The notes: generated from the sequence alone by a model not told the origin. Counted from the first letter of the stretch, positions 33,832-42,939 are shown. The stretch: 64,000 nt of DNA from Cytophagaceae bacterium ABcell3 (GCA_030913385.1 CP133159.1:1324584-1388583); one strand, 5' to 3'. Made by a program: numbers and translations.

Positions 33832-35061
33832 ATGACTGAAAAAATTACCTCATCAAAGCAAGCTATTGAGCTAGAAGATAAGTATGGTGCGCATAACTAC
33901 CATCCATTACCTGCTGTATTGGCAAAAGGAGAAGGGGTGCACCTGTGGGATGTTGAAGGTAAGCACTACTATGATTTCCTTTCTGCTTATAGCGCCGTTA
34001 ATCAAGGCCATTGTCATCCTGAGATTATAAAAGCTCTTACAGAACAATCTTCTATCCTTACTTTAACCTCTAGGGCTTTTCATAGTGACAAATTAGGCGC
34101 TTGTGAAAAATATTTGTCTGAAACTTTTGGGTTTGACAAAGTTTTAATGATGAACTCTGGGGCCGAAGGTGTGGAAACTGCTTTGAAGCTTTCCAGAAAA
34201 TGGGGTTATCAGGTAAAAGGCATATCTGAAAATAAGGCGAAAGTGATTGCTGTAGAGAAAAACTTCCACGGTCGTACAACTGCTATCATTTCAGCTTCAA
34301 CTGATGAAGTGGCACGTAACGAGTTTGGACCTTTTCTCGAAGGTTTTAATATTATACCTTATAATAATACTGAGGCTTTGGAAGAAGCGCTTAAGGATCC
34401 AGAGGTATGTGCATTCTTGGTTGAGCCTATTCAAGGTGAAGCTGGTGTTTTCGTACCTTCTGACGGATACCTTAAAAAAGCGAGAGAGCTTTGCTCTAAA
34501 TATAATGTTCTGTTCATTATTGATGAAATCCAAACTGGTATAGGTAGGACTGGTAAAATGCTCGCTTCAGAATATGAAGGCATCAAACCTGATGTATTGA
34601 TTCTTGGTAAAGCAATTTCTGGTGGTACATACCCTGTTTCTGCTGTACTTGCAGATGACCCTGTTATGTTGACTATCAAACCTGGCGAGCACGGTTCTAC
34701 TTTTGGTGGGAACCCTGTAGCATGTGCGGTAGCGGTAGCTGCTATAGAAGTCATTAAAAAGGAAAACTTGATTGCAAATGCACTTAAAATGGGTGAGTAT
34801 TTCCGCAAAAGGATGAACGAACTCAAAGATAAGTTGGACTATGTGACTGCTGTTCGTGGTAGGGGTTTGTTAAATGCTATCGTTATTAAAGAAAAAGATG
34901 GTAAAACTGCTTGGGATGTTTGTGTAGCACTTAAAGATAATGGACTATTGGCCAAGCCGACGCATGGCGACATTATCCGTTTTGCTCCACCATTGGTTAT
35001 TAACCAAGAGCAAATGACCGAGTGCTGTGATATTATCGAAAAAGTGCTTTTAGAATACTAA
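33832..35061 (+). CDS. rocD: Ornithine--oxo-acid transaminase
   Basis: 409 residues, class III PLP aminotransferase. It converts ornithine and 2-oxoglutarate to glutamate semialdehyde and glutamate. The lysine forming the Schiff base is Lys260 (LILGKAISGG), with DEIQTGIGRTG at 231-241 and the phosphate-binding MMNSGAEGVETALK at 106-119. FLSAYSAVNQGHCHPEI near the N-terminus is typical of RocD. It is followed 12 bp later by hemB on the same strand, so the two may be cotranscribed. Confidence 0.93.
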   Translation: MTEKITSSKQAIELEDKYGAHNYHPLPAVLAKGEGVHLWDVEGKHYYDFLSAYSAVNQGHCHPEIIKALTEQSSILTLTSRAFHSDKLGACEKYLSETFGFDKVLMMNSGAEGVETALKLSRKWGYQVKGISENKAKVIAVEKNFHGRTTAIISASTDEVARNEFGPFLEGFNIIPYNNTEALEEALKDPEVCAFLVEPIQGEAGVFVPSDGYLKKARELCSKYNVLFIIDEIQTGIGRTGKMLASEYEGIKPDVLILGKAISGGTYPVSAVLADDPVMLTIKPGEHGSTFGGNPVACAVAVAAIEVIKKENLIANALKMGEYFRKRMNELKDKLDYVTAVRGRGLLNAIVIKEKDGKTAWDVCVALKDNGLLAKPTHGDIIRFAPPLVINQEQMTECCDIIEKVLLEY

Positions 35062-35073
35062 ATAAAAATAGCT

Positions 35074-36045
35074 ATGCTTAGAAGGCCTAGAAGAAATAGA
35101 AAGTCTGAAGTTGTAAGGTCCTTAGTAAGGGAGCATGAAGTACAGGTTTCTGATCTTATTTACCCTTTGTTCTTAACTGATGGGGTCAATAAAAGCACAG
35201 ATATTGCTTCCATGCCAGGCATTAGCAGGTATACGATCGATCTAGCAGTTAAAGAAGTTGAAGCTTGTATGAACTTGGGGGTAAAGGCTTTTGCGCTTTT
35301 CCCCCAAGTTGAGGAGTCTCTTAAAGACAAGTTTGCGACAGAAAGCTATAATGATACCAACTTCTATTTAAAAGCCATCAAGGAAATCAAAAAAGAGTTT
35401 CCTGAGTGTTGCATTATGACAGATGTGGCCATGGATCCCTACAGTAGCGATGGGCATGACGGTATAGTGGAGGATGGACAGATTTTAAATGATGAAACAT
35501 TAGATGTGCTTGGTAGAATGGCTTTGGCGCAGGCGCGTGCTGGTGCTGATATTGTTGGCCCTTCTGATATGATGGATGGTCGTGTAGCTTATATAAGAGA
35601 ACTTCTGGACGATGAAGGCTTTGCTAACACTTCAATTATGTCGTATACGGCTAAATATGCAAGTGCTTTTTATGGGCCTTTTAGGGATGCTTTAAACTCT
35701 GCCCCTAAAGCAGGGGACAAAAAAACTTATCAGATGGATCCCGCAAATCAGAAAGAAGCCCTTATAGAAGGGGAACTGGATGTGATAGAAGGTGCTGATT
35801 TCTTAATGGTAAAGCCTGCTTTGGCCTACCTAGACGTGATTAAATCTTTGTATGACGAATTTGAATTGCCTATTGCTGCTTATAACGTAAGTGGAGAATA
35901 TGCCATGATTAAAGCGGCTGCTCAGAAAGGATGGGTAGATGGTGACAAAGCGATGAAAGAGTGCTTGTTGAGCATGAAAAGGGCTGGTGCTAAAATAATT
36001 CTTACTTACTTTGCCAAAGAGTTTGCGCTATCTGTTAAAGGGTAA
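35074..36045 (+). CDS. hemB: Delta-aminolevulinic acid dehydratase (porphobilinogen synthase)
   Basis: 323 residues. Joins two aminolevulinate molecules to porphobilinogen in haem synthesis. Schiff-base lysines are Lys194 (SYTAKYASAFYGPFRDA) and Lys247 (LMVKPALAYLD). The metal site reads DVAMDPYSSDGHDG (117-130), with Asp in place of the three zinc-binding Cys of DVCLCxYTSHGHCG, so it is the magnesium-dependent type. Its stop codon overlaps the left end of a dispersed palindromic element. Confidence 0.95.
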   Translation: MLRRPRRNRKSEVVRSLVREHEVQVSDLIYPLFLTDGVNKSTDIASMPGISRYTIDLAVKEVEACMNLGVKAFALFPQVEESLKDKFATESYNDTNFYLKAIKEIKKEFPECCIMTDVAMDPYSSDGHDGIVEDGQILNDETLDVLGRMALAQARAGADIVGPSDMMDGRVAYIRELLDDEGFANTSIMSYTAKYASAFYGPFRDALNSAPKAGDKKTYQMDPANQKEALIEGELDVIEGADFLMVKPALAYLDVIKSLYDEFELPIAAYNVSGEYAMIKAAAQKGWVDGDKAMKECLLSMKRAGAKIILTYFAKEFALSVKG

Positions 36046-36089
36046 ACCTGAAATATGCATAACGAATCTAATGCATAATCCAGGTTAAA
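36043..36089. repeat. Dispersed palindromic element, copy D
   Basis: AACCTGAAATATGCAT and ATGCATAATCCAGGTT face each other around AACGAATCTA. The left end overlaps the hemB stop codon (TAA at 36043-36045). It is a short form of the family seen at 19503-19573. Confidence 0.65.
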
Positions 36090-36119
36090 GTTTTTGTAAT
36101 TGAAAAGAGTATATTTAAA

Positions 36120-36150
36120 AAAAAGCCTCTGGTATTATCAGGGGCTTTTT
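36120..36150. terminator. Bidirectional terminator between hemB and the GroES-like gene
   Basis: AAAAAGCCTCTG (36120-36131) pairs with CAGGGGCTTTTT (36139-36150) with one G-T pair and a 7-nt loop, followed by T. Confidence 0.8.
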
Positions 36151-36180
36151 TATGAAAGTTCCTGCGCTGTTGCTGTTAGC

Positions 36181-36555
36181 TTAAAGCAAGTCCTCTCTAA
36201 CCAGCATCAAAATTGCCGTATGAGGTACTATGAAGTACTTCTCGTTGTTGTAGGTGATTTCATGGGCACTGTTCTGAAGGAAAATGGCTAAATCTCCTGA
36301 TTTAGCTTGCAATGGTATGTATTTAACACTTTCATCCTTTTCTTTCCATGGTTCATCATCCATGTCGGTAGGGATAGGAATAGGATAACCAGGGCCAGAC
36401 TTAATTATATAGCCACTTTGAATCTTTTCGCGTTCTTGGACGCCTGGAGGAAGGTATAAGCCTGTTTTTGTTCTCTCTTTAAAGCTTTTAGGTTTTACAA
36501 GTACCCTATCTCCAACTAAAATAATATTCTCTAGCGTATTTTCTATTGAGACCAT
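36181..36555 (-). CDS. GroES-like (Cpn10 fold) protein, orphan
   Basis: 124 residues with the Cpn10 pattern: VGDRVLVKPKSFKERTKTGLYLPPG (mobile-loop region) and GYIIKSGPGY, then GDLAIFLQNSAHEITYNNEKYFIVPHTAILML. It is longer than GroES (about 95), with an insert IPIPTDMDDEPWKEKDESV in the roof/loop region. No GroEL is adjacent. Such orphan 'co-chaperone GroES family' proteins occur in Bacteroidota beside a normal groES-groEL pair; their role is unclear. Confidence 0.75.
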   Translation of the reverse strand: MVSIENTLENIILVGDRVLVKPKSFKERTKTGLYLPPGVQEREKIQSGYIIKSGPGYPIPIPTDMDDEPWKEKDESVKYIPLQAKSGDLAIFLQNSAHEITYNNEKYFIVPHTAILMLVREDLL

Positions 36556-36686
36556 TTTTTGTTAATTATTCATGCAAATTTAAGCAATCGTTCACTTTGG
36601 GGACAATAGAAAGGTTTAAATTGTTTGCTGTTTTTTTGTCCATTGCTAGAAGGGCAAATTGTTATTCCCCCCCCCGCTTACCTTTT

Positions 36687-37358
36687 TTACATCAAAAATG
36701 CCCTTGTCATTTCTTTTTTTCCTGGAGGGCCAGGAAGGTTTTCTACCACAAAACCCAGGCTTTTTAAATCTCTTCTGAATTGTCCACTTGCGCAGTAGGT
36801 GACCAATACGCCTTTAGGGTTCATTGCCTGCTTTACTTTTTCCAAATTAGACAGGCTCCAAACCTCTGGTTGTTTGGCAGGGGCAAAAGCGTCGTAAAAC
36901 ACCACATCTGCTTCTATCCGAAGGGTTACATTTTCCAGTGTTTCATTGTATTTATTAAGAAAGAAGTTGTTTGAAAGCTTTATTTCTTCGTTCATGGGTG
37001 CTTCATGAAGCTTTAAGAATGTTTCTTTATACTTACCTTCTTCTATAATGACCGGGTAATTAAGATTGCTGTAAACCTCTTTTATTAACGGGTATGGTTC
37101 TAAGGTATGATAGTGTAGAGTTAAACCTTCTTGAATGGCTGTCCTGAAAGATAGGAGGGCATTTAGCCCGGTACCGAAACCAATTTCCAGTATAGTGAGT
37201 GTTTTTTGTTTTTGGGCAATAGGGGCAATGCCTTTTTCAATAAAAACATATTCTGATTCCTGTATAGCACCATGATGAGAATGATAGGTTTCATTCATTT
37301 CTGGAAGGAACAGGGTGTGAGAACCATCTTTAGAACTGATTATTTCTATTTTGCTCAT
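36687..37358 (-). CDS. mnmD: tRNA (5-methylaminomethyl-2-thiouridine)(34)-methyltransferase MnmD
   Basis: 223 residues. SAM-binding motif ILEIGFGTGLNALL (57-70); conserved FYDAFAPAKQPEVWS and GVLVTYCASGQFRRDLKSLGF, typical of the methyltransferase half of MnmC. The FAD oxidase half is absent, so it is a stand-alone MnmD, which performs the last step of the mnm5s2U34 modification. A run of nine C residues (36667-36675) lies just after the stop codon. Confidence 0.85.
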   Translation of the reverse strand: MSKIEIISSKDGSHTLFLPEMNETYHSHHGAIQESEYVFIEKGIAPIAQKQKTLTILEIGFGTGLNALLSFRTAIQEGLTLHYHTLEPYPLIKEVYSNLNYPVIIEEGKYKETFLKLHEAPMNEEIKLSNNFFLNKYNETLENVTLRIEADVVFYDAFAPAKQPEVWSLSNLEKVKQAMNPKGVLVTYCASGQFRRDLKSLGFVVENLPGPPGKKEMTRAFLM

Positions 37359-37594
37359 TTATTTTGTTTTAAGCTGCATTGAGCATCCTACTATCTTGGT
37401 TTAACCTGAAAGGCAAAGTTACCTTTTTTTTGTAAAGATCTTCTCATTGAAATCTAGGAGTATTTTATACTTAGTGGACTCTTTTTGTTAATGTTTTAAT
37501 GTAATATATGTTATATTATTAACTTATTTTATATAAGTTTTTCTTTATCAGTAGTTGTTTTTCGTGTTTGTGTGGTGTTTTTTATTGTATTTGC

Positions 37595-37625
37595 TTGATT
37601 GTGGACAATTGTGTGGATAAGTTTG
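37595..37625 (+). promoter_or_regulatory. Bacteroidota-type promoter of the cold-shock gene
   Basis: TTG (37595-37597), a 20-bp spacer and a perfect -7 box TAAGTTTG (37618-37625). The leader would be about 65 nt. The rest of this 338-bp gap upstream to mnmD is A/T-rich and shows nothing else definite. Confidence 0.55.
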
Positions 37626-37696
37626 GCTGTGTAATTTTTAACAACAAAAGGCAAATCCTGTTTATGAGTTATATTTCAAGTAAAAATTAAAAGAGA

Positions 37697-37891
37697 ATGC
37701 CACAAGGAACAGTAAAATTCTTTAATAGCTCAAAGGGATTTGGGTTTATTAAACCTGCCGAAAACGGCGAAGACATTTTTGTCCACTACACAGGTCTTAT
37801 TGACGAGATCCGTGAAAATGACAAAGTTCAGTTTGATGTAGAAAACGGCAGAAAAGGCTTAAATGCCGTTAATGTCGAACTGATGAGTTAA
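37697..37891 (+). CDS. Cold-shock domain protein
   Basis: 64 residues: MPQGTVKFFNSSKGFGFIKP with RNP1 (KGFGFI) and RNP2 (DIFVHYTGL), complete CSD fold. It binds single-stranded RNA/DNA as an RNA chaperone. Single gene with a strong terminator behind. AAAAGAG precedes the start codon. Confidence 0.92.
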   Translation: MPQGTVKFFNSSKGFGFIKPAENGEDIFVHYTGLIDEIRENDKVQFDVENGRKGLNAVNVELMS

Positions 37892-37912
37892 AACTTTCAA
37901 CCAGCATCTTGT

Positions 37913-37951
37913 CCGCAGAATTATTTTTTTAATAGTTCTGCGGTATTTTTT
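37913..37951 (+). terminator. Hairpin terminator of the cold-shock gene
   Basis: CCGCAGAA (37913-37920) and TTCTGCGG (37936-37943), a perfect 8-bp stem with a T-rich loop, followed by TATTTTTT. Confidence 0.85.
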
Positions 37952-37987
37952 ACCCTATTGTAAATGCCCAAGAATGCTTTGTGAAAA

Positions 37988-38920
37988 TTATTTTATAATT
38001 CTACGAATGATATGTGACGGCCTTTTTTCTGTGCCATTTATTATCCTTATCTGATATTCGCCTAATATCCCTATGGCAAAAAGGATAATTCCTCCCAAAA
38101 ATAAATTTACTGTAATAAGCGAAGTCCACCCTTGTACGTGAACACCTATGAATAGTCTTTTAAAAATAAAATATGTGCCTAAAATAATGCTCAAGATTGA
38201 AATAAGGCTGCCAGTAACAGCTATTAACTTGAGCAATGCCGCAGAATTGTTAAATAACAAATTGGAGAATGTTTGCCACATTTTTTTCAATGTAAAGCCT
38301 GAACGGTTGTGTGCCCGTTTGGCATGGGTGACATTTACCATTATAGCGTCTTGACTCACAAAGTACAACAAAGCTTGGATAGAGGGGTACGGTGTATTGA
38401 TTTTTAGCATAGAGTCAATGACGTGTTTGTTGATGAGCCGAAAAGGGCTATTTTTTACACCAGTGGGTTTGTTTATCAACTTTGCTTCTGCCCAGCTATA
38501 GATACTGCTTAATGTTCTCTTGATTATATTATGCTCTTTCTGGGGAAAGTGGCCTAATACAATATCATGATGTTGTTGCTGTAGTAATAAAGGGATGTCT
38601 TCAGGAAGGTGCTGTAAGTCATCATCCATCGTAATGATAAATTTGCCTCTGGCGTATCGGAATCCAGCAATTAAGGCACCAGCTTTGCCAAAGTTTCTCG
38701 TCAATTGGATGCTGGTTATGTTCGGATGGTGTAAGGCTAATTGCTCCAAGGTCGGCCAGGTTTCAGAAAATATGGAGCCGTCATCTATTAGTATAAGCTC
38801 CCAAGGCTCCATGACAACTTCTTCAAATATTGTTTTTAAGCGGTCCTTGATCTCTACTACAGATTCCTGTGAATTGTACACTGGAATAACTACAGAGTAT
38901 GTTGGTGATGCGCTTTCCAT
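37988..38920 (-). CDS. GT2 glycosyltransferase, membrane-bound (DPM1/GtrB-like)
   Basis: 310 residues. A GT-A domain starts VVIPVYNSQESVVEI; the nucleotide-sugar and metal motifs are LIDDGS and MDDDLQHLPEDI. Two TM helices lie at about 235-255 and 270-292, giving the usual polyprenyl-phosphate sugar transferase topology. It probably transfers a sugar to a lipid carrier. It is the last gene of the minus-strand cysQ-kinase-sulfotransferase-GT2 run, directly abutting the sulfotransferase gene, so its product may be part of a sulfated surface polysaccharide. Confidence 0.85.
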   Translation of the reverse strand: MESASPTYSVVIPVYNSQESVVEIKDRLKTIFEEVVMEPWELILIDDGSIFSETWPTLEQLALHHPNITSIQLTRNFGKAGALIAGFRYARGKFIITMDDDLQHLPEDIPLLLQQQHHDIVLGHFPQKEHNIIKRTLSSIYSWAEAKLINKPTGVKNSPFRLINKHVIDSMLKINTPYPSIQALLYFVSQDAIMVNVTHAKRAHNRSGFTLKKMWQTFSNLLFNNSAALLKLIAVTGSLISILSIILGTYFIFKRLFIGVHVQGWTSLITVNLFLGGIILFAIGILGEYQIRIINGTEKRPSHIIRRIIK

Positions 38921-39670
38921 TTAATATTTCCAGATTTTTTTTAAATCGATGTTTAGAAGCTCTGCTAATTGATGGTTGTATGGCTTATAATGGTGCTGCA
39001 ATTTAGCGATTATATTTTCTTTATAATCAATGCTTGTTTCTAGCGGTGCATTGAGTATCGAAAAGTCTATAGGTTGGCTTAAACCTAAAAAGTCACCTAA
39101 TTCTACAGCAGATCTGTTGCAATTATTAATTAGATTTTCATAGAACAAGATCAGGATATTGCTCGGTTGGAAAATGTTTAGCCATGGTTTTATGTACCGG
39201 ATATACTCCCCTCTAGCTTTATATTGGTAAGGCGATACAGAAATATGACTTTTAGAATAAGCAGGAGGGGGTTTTTCTTCCAAGAATACCTCCCTTGGCG
39301 TCCGTGGCTCTAGGTTGTTGTTTTTAGTAAACTGATAGTTTGACAATGCCCGGTATACCGGATCTCTTAGCAGGATTATAACTTTAGCCTCTGGAAATAT
39401 GGCCTTAATACGTTTGGGGACGGTACTGCTTTCTATGTAAGAGGTGCTTTTTTCTCCAATTGCTATCGCTTGCTTTGCATTGGAGAAGTATTGGTTTAGG
39501 TATATTTCTTTGGAAACCGTCTCATTGAGAAAGTATTTTGGTTCAGGGAATAGTGGCTGGGCCATGTAAACCTCAGGGTGCATGTGAAGCAAGCGGGCTA
39601 GTGCTGTTGTGCCACAGCGCTGACAACCCGCTATTACAAAATATTTCTTCGGGTTTATATCGGAAGACAT
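38921..39670 (-). CDS. PAPS-dependent sulfotransferase
   Basis: 249 residues. The 5'-phosphosulfate loop is CQRCGTTALARLLHMHP (about 15-31) and the 3'-phosphate motif is RDPVYRALSNYQF (about 101-113), as in Sulfotransfer_1 / heparan N-deacetylase-like sulfotransferases. It transfers sulfate from PAPS to a hydroxyl or amine of an acceptor, probably a glycan given the adjacent glycosyltransferase. It overlaps the kinase gene upstream by 16 nt and abuts the GT2 gene. Confidence 0.88.
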   Translation of the reverse strand: MSSDINPKKYFVIAGCQRCGTTALARLLHMHPEVYMAQPLFPEPKYFLNETVSKEIYLNQYFSNAKQAIAIGEKSTSYIESSTVPKRIKAIFPEAKVIILLRDPVYRALSNYQFTKNNNLEPRTPREVFLEEKPPPAYSKSHISVSPYQYKARGEYIRYIKPWLNIFQPSNILILFYENLINNCNRSAVELGDFLGLSQPIDFSILNAPLETSIDYKENIIAKLQHHYKPYNHQLAELLNIDLKKIWKY

Positions 39671-41436
39671 ATAGTAAATGCGGTGCCTTCTCCTGGAGCA
39701 GATTGTATTTTTACTGAACCTTTATAGTTTTCTACTATACGTTGCACAATAGCTAAACCGACCCCTGTGCTTTCTTTGCTGCCTGTGAGTGCGCCTGTAT
39801 TGAATATTTCAAATATTTTCTCGTGGTATTTTGGGTCTATGCCCGGGCCATTGTCTGAAATTGTAAAAATGTGGTGCTTGCCCTCTTTAGAATAACTTGC
39901 CTTAATATATCCTTCTTCTTTGTCCATATACTTTACAGAATTGCTGACAAGGTTTTGGAATACTTGCTTTAAGCAAGTCCTATTTATAAAGATTTTAGGA
40001 AAGTCCCCCTCCTTAACGAAGTTTACCTTTTTCTTTCCTGATGCGTCTTCAAAAACTTCATCAATTACAGCGCCTGTATCTGTGTCTACATCTTGTCCCA
40101 TGCAGTTTCCCATTCGAGAATACTGAAGTATGCCATCAATAAGTTGTTGCATGTGTTCAACTTTGGTCTGCAACATGCCAAACATTATTTGCCCCTGTTC
40201 GTCCATTTGCTCTTTATACTCATCCTTGAGCAGATCCGATAAGGCTGTTATAGAAGCCAAAGGTGATTTTAAGTCATGGGAGACAATATATGCAAACCGG
40301 TTTAATGAATCGTTTGACCGGTTTAGCTCTTCAATTTTTTCCTCCAGTCCTTCACGGGCTTCTATGAGCTTGTCAGTCATAATGTTAAATGACTTCGATA
40401 GCGTGCCTAGTTCGTTCTTTCTTTGCAGGCTTACTTTTTTGCTCAGGTCTCCTTTAGAAATCCGTACCGCAGCAGAAGTTATCTTTTCAATAGGTTTAAC
40501 TAAATAATCAGATAGGAAATATGAAGTGGTAATGAAAATTATTGCAAAAATAATGGCAATCCAAATAGTAAGATCCCTGATGAAATGGACGGTTCGAAGT
40601 CCTTCTTCTGTATCTAGTTTGGTAATGAGTCCCCAGCCGGGGTAGTCCATATAATGGGTTATGGCTAGCACACTTTCATTTCTGTAATCAGAAATTTCCT
40701 CAAAAAACGCCTCTTCCCCTTTCATAGCTCTTAGTGTTGCTTGGTCGGTAGTGGTGTCTACTGGAATAAACTGCCCATCAGGAACAAACCTCGGTGGAAA
40801 AAGATATATAATTTCTCCTTCTTCATTCCTTACGGCAATGACTGTTTCTCCAGTTTGCCCCAGTCCAAAGTAATCCTTACCAATATCTTTAATTTCGTGG
40901 GCAAAAAACTCTATTAGCAAACGACCTATGTGTCTGTTTTTATGGTGTACCGGAGTGGAGATCTGGAATATCAGTGTGTCGTTTTTTTCTATAAAGTAAG
41001 AATTTTCTGAGTCGTGGCTTGATATTTTAACCCTTGGGCTTGTATAAGCACTCCCTATATAATGCGGTGTGCTGGAAGCTACAATTACCCTATTGGTATC
41101 TTGGGCGTGGACATCCTTTACATGAGGCATTGAAGCTGCGTACTCAACCAAGGTAGCTTCTACCTGAGCTAAATATTCTTCTTCTTCAGTTAAATGAAAC
41201 TGATAGAGGTTTTCTAATATAACCGGGAGGGAGTGGAGAGTTCTAAATTCGCCTTGACGGTTTAGTAGGTAACTCTCCACTACTGTTTTTTTATGCTCAG
41301 CTACAGAGGAAAGTTGGTTTTCAACTTGCTCTACAAATCCAGCACGGGCATAATAGTAAAATATAATACTGAAAATACTTATAAAAAATAAGCTTGTAAG
41401 AATAAGTATGCTTGCTAGTTCCGTTTTTAATCTCAT
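39655..41436 (-). CDS. Cache/HAMP sensor histidine kinase
   Basis: 593 residues. TM1 about 10-30; an extracellular cache-type sensor domain about 35-285 (DVHAQDTNRVIVASS, YRNESVLAITHYMDYPGWGLITKLD); TM2 about 290-310; HAMP about 312-365 (KPIEKITSAAVRISKGDLS). A short coiled coil leads to HisKA with His387 in VSHDLKSPLASITAL and to HATPase_c (NLVSNSVKY, ISDNGPGIDP, STGVGLAIV). It sits inside the sulfation operon, overlapping cysQ by 4 nt and the sulfotransferase by 16 nt, yet no response regulator is near. It may sense sulfate or the glycan, which is inference. Confidence 0.88.
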   Translation of the reverse strand: MRLKTELASILILTSLFFISIFSIIFYYYARAGFVEQVENQLSSVAEHKKTVVESYLLNRQGEFRTLHSLPVILENLYQFHLTEEEEYLAQVEATLVEYAASMPHVKDVHAQDTNRVIVASSTPHYIGSAYTSPRVKISSHDSENSYFIEKNDTLIFQISTPVHHKNRHIGRLLIEFFAHEIKDIGKDYFGLGQTGETVIAVRNEEGEIIYLFPPRFVPDGQFIPVDTTTDQATLRAMKGEEAFFEEISDYRNESVLAITHYMDYPGWGLITKLDTEEGLRTVHFIRDLTIWIAIIFAIIFITTSYFLSDYLVKPIEKITSAAVRISKGDLSKKVSLQRKNELGTLSKSFNIMTDKLIEAREGLEEKIEELNRSNDSLNRFAYIVSHDLKSPLASITALSDLLKDEYKEQMDEQGQIMFGMLQTKVEHMQQLIDGILQYSRMGNCMGQDVDTDTGAVIDEVFEDASGKKKVNFVKEGDFPKIFINRTCLKQVFQNLVSNSVKYMDKEEGYIKASYSKEGKHHIFTISDNGPGIDPKYHEKIFEIFNTGALTGSKESTGVGLAIVQRIVENYKGSVKIQSAPGEGTAFTICLPI

Positions 41437-42203
41437 AGTTGGTTCAGTTCCTTATTGCTTAAGCATAGGAAAGACGAATTACGGAGAACTTCCTTGTTAT
41501 AGCTAAAAGGTTTTTTGTTTGCATCTAACATAGTTCCCCCGCTGCTTTCCAAAATGGCCTGTCCTGCAGCCGTATCCCATTCCATAGTTGGCCCATGACG
41601 GTAATATATATCGGCTTTGCCTTCTGCCAGCAGGCAAAACTTTAACGAGCTTCCTATGGATACTTTTTCTTTTACATCATATTTTGACAATACATCATTC
41701 TCTTCTTCAGATGCATGAGACCGGCTGCCAACAGCAACTAAATTGTTAACCCTTGTATTGGTTTTTAGTTTTGTATTTTCCCCTTTCTCTTCTTTAAAAG
41801 CACCTTCATCTAAGGATCCGTAATACAGCTCTTCGCTTACAGGTTTGTAAATGACTCCTAAAAGAGGCTTGTTTTTAGATATTAATGCTATGTTTACTGT
41901 AAACTCGCCATTTCTTTTGATAAATTCCTTTGTACCGTCCAAAGGATCTACCAGCCAAAATTTTGTCCAGTTTTTCCTTTCTTCATAAGGAATATCTCTA
42001 CCTTCTTCTGATAGTATTGGAATATCTGGAAAATGTTTTTTTAGCTCTGACTCTATGACGGCATTCGATTCTTTGTCGGCCAAGGTCAAAGGTGAATCAT
42101 CCGATTTTATATCTACTACATTGAAAAGGTTCTCATTATTATATACCTTAAGTATCTCGTTGCCGGCTTTTATAGCAATGTCCTTAATTATTTCAATATT
42201 CAT
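41433..42203 (-). CDS. cysQ: 3'(2'),5'-bisphosphate nucleotidase CysQ
   Basis: 256 residues, inositol monophosphatase fold. The metal and catalytic motifs are SEEG (about 65-68), VDPLDGTKEF (85-94) and MEWDTAAGQAIL near the C-terminus. It hydrolyses PAP (the by-product of sulfotransferases) to AMP and so relieves product inhibition. It is the first gene of the minus-strand sulfation operon, divergent from cysC. Confidence 0.93.
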   Translation of the reverse strand: MNIEIIKDIAIKAGNEILKVYNNENLFNVVDIKSDDSPLTLADKESNAVIESELKKHFPDIPILSEEGRDIPYEERKNWTKFWLVDPLDGTKEFIKRNGEFTVNIALISKNKPLLGVIYKPVSEELYYGSLDEGAFKEEKGENTKLKTNTRVNNLVAVGSRSHASEEENDVLSKYDVKEKVSIGSSLKFCLLAEGKADIYYRHGPTMEWDTAAGQAILESSGGTMLDANKKPFSYNKEVLRNSSFLCLSNKELNQL

Positions 42204-42339
42204 GTTTTTGTATTATTTTATATTAATTTATTGATAAACAAATTATTTGCTTAAGTCAAAAATAGATAATTTTAGTAAATTTTTATTATTTGCGGCAAAA
42301 TATACTAATTTTGCATCTTCTGAAACTACTATTTGAAAA

Positions 42340-42939
42340 TTGGACAATATTCACCCGATATTTGATACGGTTCTTAGCCGGGAAAAGAAAGAGGCACTGT
42401 TAAAGCAAAAGTCTGCAGTTGTTTGGATGGTTGGCCTTTCTGGTTCTGGAAAAAGCACATTGGCCAGGGCTTTAGAAAAAGACCTTCATGCCAAAGGTTT
42501 TTTAACTATGCTACTCGACGGGGATAACCTTCGTACAGGCATAAACAACAACTTGGGCTTTAGTGAAGCTGACCGTATGGAAAACATTAGGAGGGCTGCG
42601 GAAACATCTAAATTATTCTTAAATTGTGGTGTCATAACTATTTGCTCACTTATTAGCCCAACGGAAGAAATCCGAATAATGGCAAAGAACATTATTGGTG
42701 AGCAAGACTTTTTTGAAGTATATATCAATGCTCCTTTGGAAGTATGTGAGCAAAGAGACGTAAAAGGGCTTTATGAAAAAGCTAGAAAAGGAGAAATTAA
42801 AGACTTTACTGGTATAGATTCTCCATTTGAAGCACCGCAAAAACCTGCTGTTGAAATCAGGACTGACCTGTGTTCAATGGAGGACTGCAGAAATACGCTT
42901 CTTGAAAAAGTTTTAGAACGAACAGAATATAAAGTATAA
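42340..42939 (+). CDS. cysC: Adenylylsulfate kinase CysC
   Basis: 199 residues from a TTG start at 42340 (reading MDNIHPIFDT). P-loop GLSGSGKST (32-40), LLDGDNLRTGINNNLGFSEADR for APS binding, and the lid region KGLYEKARKGEIKDFTGIDSPFE. It phosphorylates APS to PAPS. It heads the cysC-cysD-cysN operon, with a TAATTTTG (-7-like) box at 42306-42313. A separate CysC suggests PAPS is wanted as a sulfate donor, not only for reduction. Confidence 0.94.
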   Translation: MDNIHPIFDTVLSREKKEALLKQKSAVVWMVGLSGSGKSTLARALEKDLHAKGFLTMLLDGDNLRTGINNNLGFSEADRMENIRRAAETSKLFLNCGVITICSLISPTEEIRIMAKNIIGEQDFFEVYINAPLEVCEQRDVKGLYEKARKGEIKDFTGIDSPFEAPQKPAVEIRTDLCSMEDCRNTLLEKVLERTEYKV

